From NCBI GenBank assembly GCA_907165275.2, contig OU015665.1, forward strand, positions 5,518,001 through 5,582,000: a stretch of 64,000 bases of DNA, read 5' to 3'. Below are positions 22,303 through 32,273 of the stretch, piece after piece. The stretch is from Zygaena filipendulae. Taxonomy: Eukaryota > Arthropoda > Insecta > Lepidoptera > Zygaenidae. The first letter of the stretch is position 1. Every line of letters starts with the position of its first letter. The translations under genes were made by a program, and so were the position numbers. The notes under the pieces were generated by a model, which made no database searches, was not told the DNA's origin, and saw only the letters and a list, made by a program, of their open reading frames with translations.

Positions 22303-23670
22303 GATCTCTAGATATATATTAATAAATAAAGCCCTAATAAAATTCATTAAAAGAAAATAATTTATTATTATAATAATTTATCATATTGTGTGTCTTACAC
22401 CAAAATATGTAGGAACAAGAGTTTTTATTTTGACCATTTATATGGTAAACTTCAATAAAATAATAAAAAAATATACCACATCTCAGGGGAAAAAACCGAC
22501 CATGCACTGAGCCGGGGAAAATATCTGTGGGCACGATATATGTATACATAAATATTGTTTATTTATATACTTGCCCACTGCCAAATATAATATCTAATAA
22601 GTGTAAATTTAATTGGTATTTGAAAAGCATTAAGTTATTATTTATCTACCAGTGTTTCACGTATTGGTTTAAGTATTTAATTTATCGAATAAAATGCTTT
22701 TAGTAAGTATCTAGGTAATAGATAGTATTAGGTATTATCAATTAAATACCTTAATCAAATTTTCTAAGACATGTCGTTTATAACGTATTAGAAAGAGTAG
22801 TTAAATCTTTAATACCTAAAAATCGTTAAAATAATTTATATTATTTAATATTTAGATATTATATATTTTGATATTTCACTGTGATTGATAGAGTGTAAAG
22901 ATAACTAACAATAAATTAATGATTATGATAATCTATTGTTTTGTATTTCCTATTTAAAATTAAGCATTGTATACATACTTAACAATTATGGTTAATAGAA
23001 GGTAACAAAACAACTGCATTTTAAAGGATTCCATATATTTTAGTATACAGGCACATTGATATTCATACAATTTTATATACAAGAGCATACACTTTTTATT
23101 AGAACTATTTAAATATGTTAATAACTTTAATTAACTACCATGACACCGTTCCACAATTTTACCTTTTTTCAACAGTAAATTAATGATAATAACTACTATC
23201 TTTACTATCTTATAAATATATTATAACAGATGTCAAGTGTTAAAATAAACAATTCATTATAATGTAACATTAATAATAACTTTAAAATGAAACACTACGC
23301 CATGTGCAAGACGATCTATAAAGTATGAAATAGTAATAATCGTTACAAAATTGTAAACTACTCTTACATCTTTGGAATTGCATCACCAAAACAACATAGT
23401 TTTATGGTCACATAGATTATATAACATTCATAAAGGCGGGAACTTCACAAGACATAGCTTTAATGTAAAAAAATATGATAGTTCTTATCTACAAAAGGTT
23501 TTTGCTTGCTAGCATCTGCTTTTGAATAAACGAGATTACTAGATTTAATATTAATTTATTACTGTGATGAATTTGACGTACTACTGCAATTTATGTTAAA
23601 ATTCACTTGAGGTATATTACACACATGAGAATCTTTGTTATCTTCATAATATATGATTATGTTGTGCGTT
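22303..23670. other. Convergent intergenic region: 3' ends of both genes
   Basis: AT-rich and without a credible exon. It carries the transporter's poly(A) signals (AATAAA at 22321 and 22325) and, on the - strand, an AATAAA at 23560-23555, about 110 bases past the RhoGAP stop. Further - strand copies downstream (for example near 23.1 kb) could give longer RhoGAP 3' UTRs. Confidence 0.6.
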
Positions 23671-25799
23671 TCAGACGTATGATTCCGATTCAGTGTCGGA
23701 TTCTGAACAGTCCAAATCTAAAACGTTTTGGCTGTCTTTGTCGACACCATTGGGCGGATCTCTATACAGGGGCGGTACAGATTTGGAACGGGACGTTTTA
23801 TCATCTTTGTTAATGTGAACCGGTGGGAACTTTTTCAGTACTCTTTGATAAACCGTCTTCCTTGGGGGTACTGGGGGCGGCATATGCGGCGGCTTCTTGC
23901 TGTTGTTATTGTTTTGCTCTTGTTCCGAGGTGCCGTATCCTTCCGGTTGTACAGACGTCGGAGTAGCTTTGTAAATGTCCGTCGGAAAAATATTAGCCGT
24001 TTTATTTTCGTGGAAAATATCTCTTCTTCTATTGTAAACCGATGTATACAGAGGTTCAATGTACTGCGTGGTGTAACAATTTCCGTATGAATTGTCGCTA
24101 GCGGGTGACTCTGTGGATCGACTGTTGAATGAACTCTGAGGTTGGTAAAGCGTATCACTGCTACTGGAGTCACTATGGAGCACTATGTTTGCTAAAGATT
24201 TACACTGGTTGAGTTGGTTGCTATTGTAATTACGTAGTTTGGTCTTTCTGTTTTCTTCGGCATTATTACTTTTGACTTGATCATTATAGGCATAAGTGTT
24301 CTGAACAGTGCTAGTAATGTTCTTTGATTGATCTCTACTTAATACAGCAGGTGTTACACAACTTTTGGTGCACACATGAGCAGGATCGTATCGTCTTTTT
24401 CGACAGCAAGCTATATTTGTCGTCTCATATGTACCGTTACGAACTCTTTCTGAATTATTTCCATATGTGTCATCGTTCACTTCTAAACTTTTCGTCCTTG
24501 CTGCTTGACGAGACCAGTCATTTCTTGTAAAAATGGTGGCTGCCGGCGTCATTTTTCCATCTGTTTTGTTTTGAAAAGAATCAGTTTGTTTCTCATTCAT
24601 CTGCCCATATATATTTTCCGGATTACTATTTGTGTTATTACTGTAATTAGAACTTTTATTTTCCCAGTTAGTATAAACACGGGAGTAGTTTTCGTTTGTT
24701 TCATTTGTCTGGTACTGGTTTTGGCGTTGAATATTTTCGGTAAACATGGCAAGATCGTGTATATTGCTATAGAGAATATTTTCTTGGCTCGTGACTAGGT
24801 CTCGTTTATTTTCCATCGCTTCATGTTTAATTTCTAACAGATTGTCAGAACTTTTTGCTCTATTGAATTTTTTATTAGCCAAGTTTTTTTCCATTTCTTG
24901 TGTTTCTGCGTACATACTATACACTTTTGACGTTCGAGCTGCTTTTGAAACGTTACTTCTAGGTGGTTTTTGTGGTTCTAAGCCTGTTATATATTTGGCT
25001 GGACTTTGGCAATACGTACTGTCAGTTGTAGATCGGGTGAGTGATGTTTTAGAAACATAGTTCCGTTCATCACCATTATTCGTGTAACCAATATTAATTG
25101 AATTATGAACGTAGCGTTCTCCCATGTAGGGTATTGTATATAAGTCTTCATTAACTGTATTATATAGTTCTGCTTTGTTTGGGTAAATACTCTGTTTCTG
25201 AGATATTTGAGGAAGTCCGTTAACGTTATGGTTTTCATTGGTGTATCGTGAAACTAATTTAGATTCCTGTTGCAAATTACATGTAGTTGCTGAAAGACTG
25301 TGTAGAATATTTCTTGGTGCCGGGCTGTTACCACCGTTACTGTTAGAATCATCTTCAGATAGCGTTAATCCTGAATCTCGACTTAGGGACAGCTTTTCTT
25401 TTCGTGATGATGTTAGTTCCATGGAGTCTAATGATATTCCCACTGAATGAAGACTATCACTCTCCTCCGCACCAGAATCGAGAAGAACATTAGAAGATTC
25501 AGGACTACCACTTCCTAGAAGACCAGATATTTGTGGTCCAAACAAAACTTCAGCATTCACTATGAGTAATTCAACTACCATTGGCACTGCTTTGGGAGCT
25601 TTTTCACAGGGAACATTTGGCCACAAAAGACTTGGGCCGACGCACACACCGAGATTCGTAGGACACATGAGATTGATGTTGGACTTCTTAGCGATTGCTT
25701 GCAGCAGACACACGAAGTAGGTCAACATTTTGTAGTGAGCTTCTGGCAATTTCGATAGCAACGAGCGTACAGCGGTCACTTTTTCGGCTTGCGGCAAAT
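23671..25799 (-). CDS. RhoGAP exon 8 (terminal): end of RhoGAP domain and long disordered tail
   Basis: It starts after CTTTATAG (phase 1) and runs 709 codons to the stop at 23671. The first ~85 residues finish the RhoGAP domain: LLSKLPEAHYKMLTYF, then NINLMCPTNLGVCVGPSLLW. The remainder is a low-complexity Ser/Asn/Tyr/Gln-rich tail, probably disordered, with acidic Ser clusters, PPPVPPRK (a proline-rich SH3-type ligand with basic residue), and the final SESYV, which has the S-x-V form of a class I PDZ ligand. Tail functions are inferred from short motifs only. Confidence 0.93.
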
Positions 25800-28700
25800 C
25801 TATAAAGAGATCATAATTTTAAAATTAAAAAACGGGCATTTTAGTAAAATTTGTTATCTTCTCTATATTTAGGGTATTTTTACTATTTTACGGCGTCTTT
25901 TCATTCCCTGAACACTCGAATCAATATAATATTACATAAAGGTAGGTACTTACTAATGACTTGAAGCCAAGCCGGATAAAGCTCGGCAACTAATAAAGGT
26001 TGTGGCAGTGCGCGGAAGAATTCTTTCACCAACGGTGCCAGCAGTAGAACAGATGCGCGTTCCAACTCCGAGCAAGTCTCCACCCAAGGACCCAGTGCAT
26101 CCAACTATCGATAGAACAAAATAGAGCTTTAGAATTCGAAGGATCGGAAGAAATCAGTATTTAAAAAAAATACTATAGTAGTAATAAAACATGCTAACGA
26201 CTTTACTGAAACAAAATATAAAGAAACAGTTCTTCAAATTAGGGAAGGTTAATTTTTGGAAGGATATTTCTTAAAAATGAGAAGCGATAGGAAACTACCT
26301 TTACTGTTACAAAGCAAACAAAAATACATCATAATATATTAAATAAAATCACGGAAGCGACTTGAGAATGTTATTTGTAATTATTATACACACCTTGTCC
26401 CTGAGCAGTCTGAGGGCTTTAGCATTGGCGTTTCGCCGGAAGACGCCGCGTGTGAGCGGCGCCAGCACGCGCAGGCGACGCAGCGCGTACAGCAGCGCGG
26501 GTGGCGGGGCGCCGCCGCACAGCCGCGACAGCGCCACGCCAAACAGCCGCCCGCCGCCCGCGCCGCGCCGCAGCAGCCGGAGTGCGCGGCCCGGCGTTGA
26601 GTTGGCGCTGCAATCAGTCATCATTATATACTTACGAGTTCCTAGCTGTTTCCGCGGTAAATTTGGAGTTCCCGCAGGAATCCCGGGTTACAATATAGCC
26701 TATGTTACTCAGGGATAATGTAGCATTCTGATGGTGAAAGAATGTTTGAAATCGGTCCAGTAGTTTTGTAGTTAAATCGTAATAAACAAACAAAAAATAA
26801 AATCTTTCACCTTTATATTAGTTTAGACGACTCGATTGGCGCAGTAGGTCATCATATCTACCTCCGCGCTAATCGAGGGGTGTGGTGGGTGGACTTTGTG
26901 TGATGAACACGGGGTTCCACTTTCCAGTCTGGCCATGTTCATATAATGTGTATATAATATCCCAACAAAAACATTTTCATGTAAAATGTTGCTAAGACGA
27001 GACCATATACCAGCACTTTCAAAAAGTTAGCAGATCTTATGTAGAGCCAAGCTTCTAACTCTAGTCTCTACACACCCTAACTCTACAAAGCCTGTAGTAG
27101 GTATACCACGTTTGCTTGGTTTCCACGACACAAACTTAGTGTAGGACATAGCTTAGTGTGGGATCAAGTAGATCTAAGTGGATTATTATTATTATCAACG
27201 CTACATTAAAACTCTATAGGTATTTAATTAAGTGGGTTGTATAAATATGCAATTGGAGTCGATGAAACAGGAACTTTCGCCGCTATGGACTCTCACTTTT
27301 TATTGTAGGCTTTATTTGGTATAATCAATTAAATTTATCAATATTGATGTTTATATTTGGTATCTTTTTTTTTATAATAATTTCGATAATTTTTTTTTGT
27401 GCCCAAATTAGGAAAATCCTAAATTGCAGTTACATACTCATTAAGAAACATATTATTATCTTTCACATTTGATTTTTTTTCCTACTTAGAGTTTATAATA
27501 AGACGTTGATGCTTGATTTAGATTCAATATTCAACCAAGTTCTTACTTTTTTAATCCTCGATTCTTCTTCCTTAATTCAAATATCAGGCCGCATGGGTTG
27601 TTCTTAGCATTAACATGTTCCAAATCAAAACCGTCTTCGCTGGACAATGTCTGCCGTATTTTTGACATCTACAACAATAAATAATTAAATTAGGTACGTA
27701 AAATAAAAGCAAAAAAAAACATTTATTTAACGGCCATGGCCACAACAACGGCCTATAAAACAAATTAATAGTTTTATCTTTCTTACGGTACTAAAAATAA
27801 ATGACTACTAGCGGTCCTCCGTGGTTTCATCGCCAATTTTGCTATTTCTTTGTGATTTTTGGTTTTTAAGAAATGGAAAGAACATAAGTTTTCTCACGTT
27901 TCAATTCTTAACTATATCATATTATTTATTCTAATTCAAATAAGAAAAACGAAAAAAATGGAATTTTGTAATTTACCTGGATAGCGTGTGGTCTTTCGAT
28001 GCCTTGCAAGAGAGTTGGCGGTGCATCTCTCGCAATCCGAACACACAAAGTGAATTCAGAGACGGCCCCAAAGCGGCCATCTCCTTCCATCTCCCCCTCT
28101 CCCTCGGCATCAGCTTCAGGCTCCGCGCTGCCGCTCTGCAGAACTTGCAACGATTGCCGCACCACGCAACGTGCACTCATTTCTGGACTGACTGATACCG
28201 TTTTACACTAAAAATACAAATTGAAGATTAAATTGGCAAACTGATCAAATTAAGACTTTATTTACATTGAATTATGTTAATGATAATAATCAAATTAAGA
28301 CATTATTACAAAGACATTCTATATAATAAACATTATTATCATTAACATTGAAGGAACTGCCAGAAATAAAATTTATACTCACAAATTCAACAGAACTCGA
28401 GCTATCTTTGTAGAAAATCTGTATATTCGTTGATTTTGGTTCCATTGTAAGAAGAGCACTGAGAGCATTCTGAATTTTTCTGCATGAAATAATATTATGA
28501 TTATTAATATTATTCAGGTATGAAATTTTTTTATACGATCATGTTTATGGTATTTGTATGTAGTGACATAACAATGTTTTTTTACCTGTGCCAAGTATCT
28601 CTAGCAGCTTGGGTGGGGTAGGTAGCGAGGTAGTTAGCAACGCCAGTGATCGTCGGCCACCCGATGAGGAAACCTGTGTCATCACCGTCCGACAAGGACA

Positions 28701-29239
28701 ACCAGACTTCAGCCAGTCGTACACTCTCCTTCAGTTTAAAACAGTTAGTCCCTCTCGACTTGCCAACGAGTAGTAAGTCATTGAACAAGAACAAGTGACG
28801 GTCTAGCGGTGGGGACGTCGCACCCAAAGAGGACAGTTGCACAGGAGCTTCCATGATAAAAGTTCTAGGCGATAAGGCGGTAGATTTAGTGTTAACTGAA
28901 CCGCCGAGATCCAAGCTTGGACGTTTGCGGAGACTCTTAGATTTCTGTAACAAGAGCAACATTGTCTTGTATCAAATCATGTAGCTGTGTTTGGTTTTGA
29001 GTTTGATAGGTAATAATATTGAAGTAGAAGAAATGTTATTAATGTTTCTAACTGAGCAAATGTTATTAGCTTACCTGAGCATGATGAGAGGCCAGGACAG
29101 TTGGAGCATCAGCATCGTGGAGCGCTAGGTAGTCGTGGGGGAAGAGATCCTGTACTCGCTCCAAATCAGAGAGCCGCGCCGCACGCCGACGCGCGCATCC
29201 ATTACCAGTCACACGTTCATACTGCGCCAGCCGTTCGAT
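23671..29239 (-). CDS. Rho GTPase-activating protein 20-like (PH - RA - RhoGAP), 8 exons visible
   Basis: Exons in transcript order: 29239-29075, 28944-28586, 28479-28383, 28207-27977, 27668-27547, 26607-26394, 26104-25954, 25799-23671. The phases join without a break into 3468 bases, 1155 residues plus TGA. Order of domains: PH about residues 83-185, RA about 193-320, RhoGAP about 345-530 with GVFRRNANAK (arginine finger near R382), then a long Ser/Asn-rich tail with PPPVPPRK near residue 1087 and C-terminal SESYV. PH-RA-RhoGAP in this order is the ARHGAP20 arrangement in animals. The protein should switch off Rho-class GTPases downstream of Ras/Rap-type signals at membranes. The first visible exon starts in phase 0 without an ATG, so at least one 5' exon lies upstream (candidate at 42948). 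Orthology to ARHGAP20 is inferred from the domain order. Confidence 0.92.
25954..26104 (-). CDS. RhoGAP exon 7: middle of RhoGAP domain
   Basis: 151 bases, acceptor ATCGATAG, donor GTAAGT, phase 0 in and phase 1 out. It encodes LDALGPWVETCSELERASVL and LVKEFFRALPQPLLVAELYP, containing the hallmark 'lK.flR.LPePLi' of RhoGAP domains. Confidence 0.95.
26394..26607 (-). CDS. RhoGAP exon 6: start of RhoGAP domain, arginine finger
   Basis: Acceptor GACTGATTGCAG, donor GTGTGT, phase 2 in and phase 0 out. It encodes LFGVALSRLCGG (RhoGAP 'FGvpL..l') and the catalytic loop PLTRGVFRRNANAKALRLLR, which includes the arginine finger. The exon is much more GC-rich than its surroundings and contains several GC-driven open frames on the other strand that are only shadows. 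Confidence 0.94.
26643..26827 (-). mobile_element. Helitron-like repeat, second subfamily
   Basis: Starts CTAGCTGTTTCCGCGG and shares AGTTCCCGC with the main family, but has its own middle (CCTATGTTACTCAGGGATAA) and ends TATATTAGTTTAGA. The copy at 59093 is the same subfamily. It lies in the intron between RhoGAP exons 5 and 6. Confidence 0.55.
26827..26936 (+). mobile_element. SINE, 5' part
   Basis: Same family as 21668: GACGACTCGATTGGCGCAGT, GTAGGTCATCAT, then GATGAACACGGGGTTCCACT. The B-box region is partly deleted. It abuts a Helitron-like repeat at its left. Confidence 0.7.
27547..27668 (-). CDS. RhoGAP exon 5: end of RA domain
   Basis: This 122-base exon was found by splice logic. Acceptor TTGTTGTAG, donor GTAAGA, phase 0 in and phase 2 out, exactly bridging exons 4 and 6. 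It encodes MSKIRQTLSSEDGFDLEHVN and CGLIFELRKKNRGLK; the last strand fits the end of an RA fold (...h.i..L.....f.L). Without it, exons 4 and 6 do not share a frame. Confidence 0.85.
27977..28207 (-). CDS. RhoGAP exon 4: RA domain
   Basis: 77 codons, phase 0 at both ends, acceptor TTTTTAG, donor GTAAAT. It encodes CKTVSVSPEMSARCVVRQSL, matching the ARHGAP20-type RA domain where 'cKtv.Vs....a..vv.qaL' is typical. An acidic Glu/Gly insert follows, then FTLCVRIARDAPPTLLQGIE and PHAIQ. Confidence 0.88.
28383..28479 (-). CDS. RhoGAP exon 3: PH end to RA start
   Basis: 97 bases, acceptor TTTCATGCAG, donor GTGAGT, phase 2 in and phase 0 out. It encodes KIQNALSALLTMEPKSTNIQ, finishing the PH helix, and then the first RA strand IQIFYKDSSSVEF. 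It was placed by phase and by continuity into the next exon (CKTVSVSPEMSA). Confidence 0.88.
28586..28944 (-). CDS. RhoGAP exon 2: PH domain
   Basis: Acceptor TTGTTACAG, donor GTAAAA, phase 0 in and phase 2 out. A basic lead-in (KSKSLRKRPSLDLGG) precedes the PH strands: TFIMEAPVQL, then RHLFLFNDLLLVGKSRG, the classic PH 'hlfLFnD.Llv.k' pattern, and a final helix TQAARDTWHR. PH domains bind phosphoinositides or partner proteins at membranes. Confidence 0.92.
29075..29239 (-). CDS. RhoGAP exon 1 (first visible): N-terminal region
   Basis: 55 codons, phase 0 at both ends, acceptor TTTTATCACCAG, donor GTAAGC. It encodes IERLAQYERVTGNGC, then an Arg-rich stretch and DLFPHDYLALHDADAP. No domain is recognised in it. 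It lies just before the PH exon. Confidence 0.8.
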
Positions 29240-29901
29240 CTGGTGATAAAATATACGGAAATTGTAAAAAAACTGAGGATAGGAACAATAATAATATGCA
29301 GTATTATTAGCAATGTATCTATTATAAATCTAAGTAAACAAATAGTGTCAGGCAGTAAATCATTTAGCTGATTACGAATTCCAAATGACGACATCTAACC
29401 ATGAATTCAGAATATTAGACTAATAACTATTTTATTTAAGAATAGATCGAAAGTTTGTTAAGTTCGTTTTGAGTCGAATAAAGAATAGGTGTATTTTGTA
29501 GAGTAATAGACTCTATTAGGGATATGGATTGAAGCGTATCGAGCATAAATAATTTATGTATATTAAATTCTAACAACGACGCCACGTCTTACGTATGCAT
29601 AAGGTCCTCTATTCCAGGGGGACCTTTCCTGGGCTTCTCACGACGCCCTCAGCCGTGACGTTTATAACAATGGCACCATTATTAAGACACAAAACCGTGG
29701 GAGTCGCCACATTCAATGCCTCTTCAAGAACCGAAGGTACAAAGTTAAGAAACGTCTAGGTTTCAAGAAGTTACGTACTTAAAGCTCAATCATAAAAAGG
29801 AAGGAATTAATTACTGGCATGTATAGAACCATATCTTAGCTCTATTTTTTGTTTTGTCATACCTCTATCACTTCAAATAATGCTACTTTAGTATATTTCA
29901 T

Positions 29902-30021
29902 TACAAGTGCGGAAAGCCTGTCATTGCAAAGAGTTTTGACAAATGTCTACCCGAGTCGAGGCGCAGCCGAAGGTGAGGGTTGACAGTCGGAACTCTTTGC
30001 AATGACGGTTCCGCACGTGTA
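29902..30021. mobile_element. Foldback MITE with CpG-rich apex
   Basis: Inverted arms TACAAGTGCGGAA..TCATTGCAAAGAGTT and AACTCTTTGCAATGACGG..CCGCACGTGTA. The apex CGAGTCGAGGCGCAGCCGAA is CpG-rich. Architecture resembles 6803-6920 but the sequences differ. Confidence 0.6.
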
Positions 30022-30041
30022 CTGAACAACTATTTTTAATA

Positions 30042-30315
30042 CAGTTGCGAAAAAATTAAGCAATTTAATAAAATATCAAAAACACAACAAACTCAACTAA
30101 GTTCCAACTGTGATCAAGAGATGGCGCTAGTCGTATTAGTAATTACAAACCTACGTTTCGCAAAGCAAAGAGTGTGTCAAAGTCGTGTCGCCATTTTTGA
30201 CAGTTGGCAAAGAGAACGCACGAGTTCGGGAAAGGTAAACAAAAAGCTCGAGTATGTCATAGCCCACATCCCGAACGCTAAACGTCCCTGCAATACGCCA
30301 CTTTTTGAGCAACTG
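30042..30315. mobile_element. Mariner-type MITE with TA target duplication (274 bp)
   Basis: Ends CAGTTGCGAAAAAAT and its near-inverse ACTTTTTGAGCAACTG, each flanked by TA (30040-30041 and 30316-30317). An open frame inside (30121-30321) runs into the inverted repeat and resembles no transposase. It begins 20 bases after the foldback MITE at 29902-30021. Confidence 0.65.
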
Positions 30316-30399
30316 TATTAAAAAAGTCTTTACCGTGATAGCGTGTAAAGGATTCAATTTCTCTTTATTTTTGTGCCCCTTCTTGAATGATTCCGATGC

Positions 30400-30470
30400 G
30401 AACGCAGTAGTGCTCAGTGGATCGTAAAATTATGTGTTCGAATCACGACTGGTATTACCTCCTGGAGTTA
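30400..30470 (+). mobile_element. Possible tRNA-like SINE fragment
   Basis: GTAGTGCTCAGTGG resembles an A box and GTGTTCGAATCACGAC a B box, at plausible spacing. The body is not recognisable. It could also be a decayed tRNA pseudogene. Confidence 0.3.
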
Positions 30471-30830
30471 CATACTTATGTTCATAATATTCATTCTTAG
30501 AAAGCGTAGCCGAGTTCATATTTGATGTACAAAACATCCTGCATAGGTACGTTTTGAGCATTGTGTTCATTGTGTCTTCTAGCAGCAAATAATTAATTTG
30601 TATTTAAGATGTTTTTCGTAGATACTACTACGCTTTTTTGCTTTGAGGGTGTAGATGTACCTACGTATAATAAAAAAAAAACTAATAGTAAATTAAATCT
30701 AAACTAATTCGATTCATCGAATGGCAAAATGATATTTATTATACGTGTTATAAATGTATGACAATAACCGAAAACTAGTAAACGCTGATATGCTTTTATA
30801 TTATTGTCATAATATTCTAATGCATGTCAA

Positions 30831-31019
30831 TCCTGACTAATATTATAATGCAAATGTGAATTTGTTTGTTACACTTTCATACCTTAACTACTCAATCGAT
30901 CATCATAAAATTTTGCATACACGTTTTTAGGGTTACAGAAAAGGACATTGAATACTTTTATCCCGGAATTCTTGAAAAAACTCCGAAATTGACGCGGCTG
31001 AAAGTACGGGAACAGCTAG
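30831..31019 (+). mobile_element. Helitron-like repeat, diverged full-length copy (189 bp)
   Basis: A|TCCTGACTAATATTATAATG at the start and AACAGCTAG|T at the end keep the A/T insertion and the CTAG terminus. The internal sequence is diverged from the 199-bp copies. Confidence 0.65.
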
Positions 31020-31787
31020 TTATATCTAATAATAAATATTAAATTTTAGCCTATTGCGCGCATATTGGAGCTATAATATCGAGGACAGACGATACCAAAC
31101 TTGTGGTATAACCAATACCTACTGCGGCAACCGCAATTATTTTCCATCGGCTGACCACCAGATGGCCTGACGGGTCCGTTACCAGATAACTTCGTCTTTA
31201 ATAAGTTTAATTACAACAATATGGACGCTTCAGGATTATGTAACCAGATACAATTTTGTTTATCTTGGTTTTCTTAAAATTTTTCCACTTTATACTTTTG
31301 TCCCGTATCAGGATTAGTCGTTAACAAAAAAACTTAGAGTAAAGCTCTGATTTTTTTATGCTCTTAGAAAACTAAACATTTTCAAAGATTATTTTGTCAG
31401 ACCATAGAGTGCTTAAGTTTACGTTGAAGTTCCACAAATTCGGAGTACTAAAACTACAACGCTCAACTTTATCTGTTGGACGTGTTACACGGAACTGCAC
31501 TTTCTAACACAAATGTTTAATTTGAAGTAAATGGGAGTGGCTCAGGTTTCTAAGATAACAGCCAAACTATCCCAAAAGTTTTAGATAACGACAGCGCGTG
31601 CGCCGTGCCCTATGGCTTGCGCGCGGCATTTTACAAACTTTTATATTTCTATCCGCGCTTATCATTTCCTGTTTCAAAAAAGTTTCGGTTAAAGTCACTC
31701 GACTAAGATTACTAAAGTTTTAAGTTTGGCGAAATTTTTTTAATGGTTGATGTACCTACAGTTTTTAAACATTTCAGATTTTTACGG

Positions 31788-31895
31788 TCCTGACTGACAA
31801 TCAGCGCTAGGAGTGCCCGCACTTATAGCAACATGCTGAGGCAGTGACCGTTTTGGTCATGGGGACACACCACACAAACACCTCTGTCATTTCTG
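31788..31895 (-). mobile_element. SINE, 3' part
   Basis: Matches the 3' body of the SINE at 21668: CAGCGCTAGGAGTGCCCGCA, CATGCTGAGGCAGTGACCG, CACAAACACCTCTGTCATT. The tRNA-like head is missing. Confidence 0.7.
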
Positions 31896-31922
31896 TTCTC
31901 ATAATATTATTGTCATATCATA

Positions 31923-32273
31923 CAACGTGTTAATGAATTAACTGAAAACCTGATACACCCCATTTAAAAAAATAAACAATAATGTGATTAAAATATATTT
32001 TATGTCGAAAAAATTTATACTTTAAAAGTTATTCAACATTAGTTTGGAGGTGACCTATCTACGAGATTCCAAGCGCTACGCCCGCGCTTACCGGTTCGAA
32101 TTTTTTTGCTGCGGGCGGCGCGGCGTACGCGTCAAATATTGTGTTATAAATAATTTAGACATGGGTTAGTAAAAATGAAAAATATAACCTATATTAAAAC
32201 ATAATGCGATCGATTCGCTAGTTGATCCTGAGCAAACTACTTTCTAGTTTTCAGTTAATTCATTAACACGTTG
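31923..32273. mobile_element. MITE with 27-bp perfect inverted ends and TA target duplication (351 bp)
   Basis: CAACGTGTTAATGAATTAAC... and its exact inverse ending ...CACGTTG flank the element, with TA on both sides (31921-31922, 32274-32275). The interior has a striking CpG block (GCGGGCGGCGCGGCGTACGC near 32111). It appears to be inserted between the SINE 3' part and the AATAAATGGC tail element. Confidence 0.75.

Noticed and set aside
23728..25450. Several + strand frames of 68-120 codons
   Set aside because: Antisense shadows of the long RhoGAP terminal exon; no domain and no splice support.
26419..26718. Arg/Ala-rich open frames on the + strand and in an alternative - frame
   Set aside because: GC-driven shadows of the RhoGAP domain exon 26394-26607.
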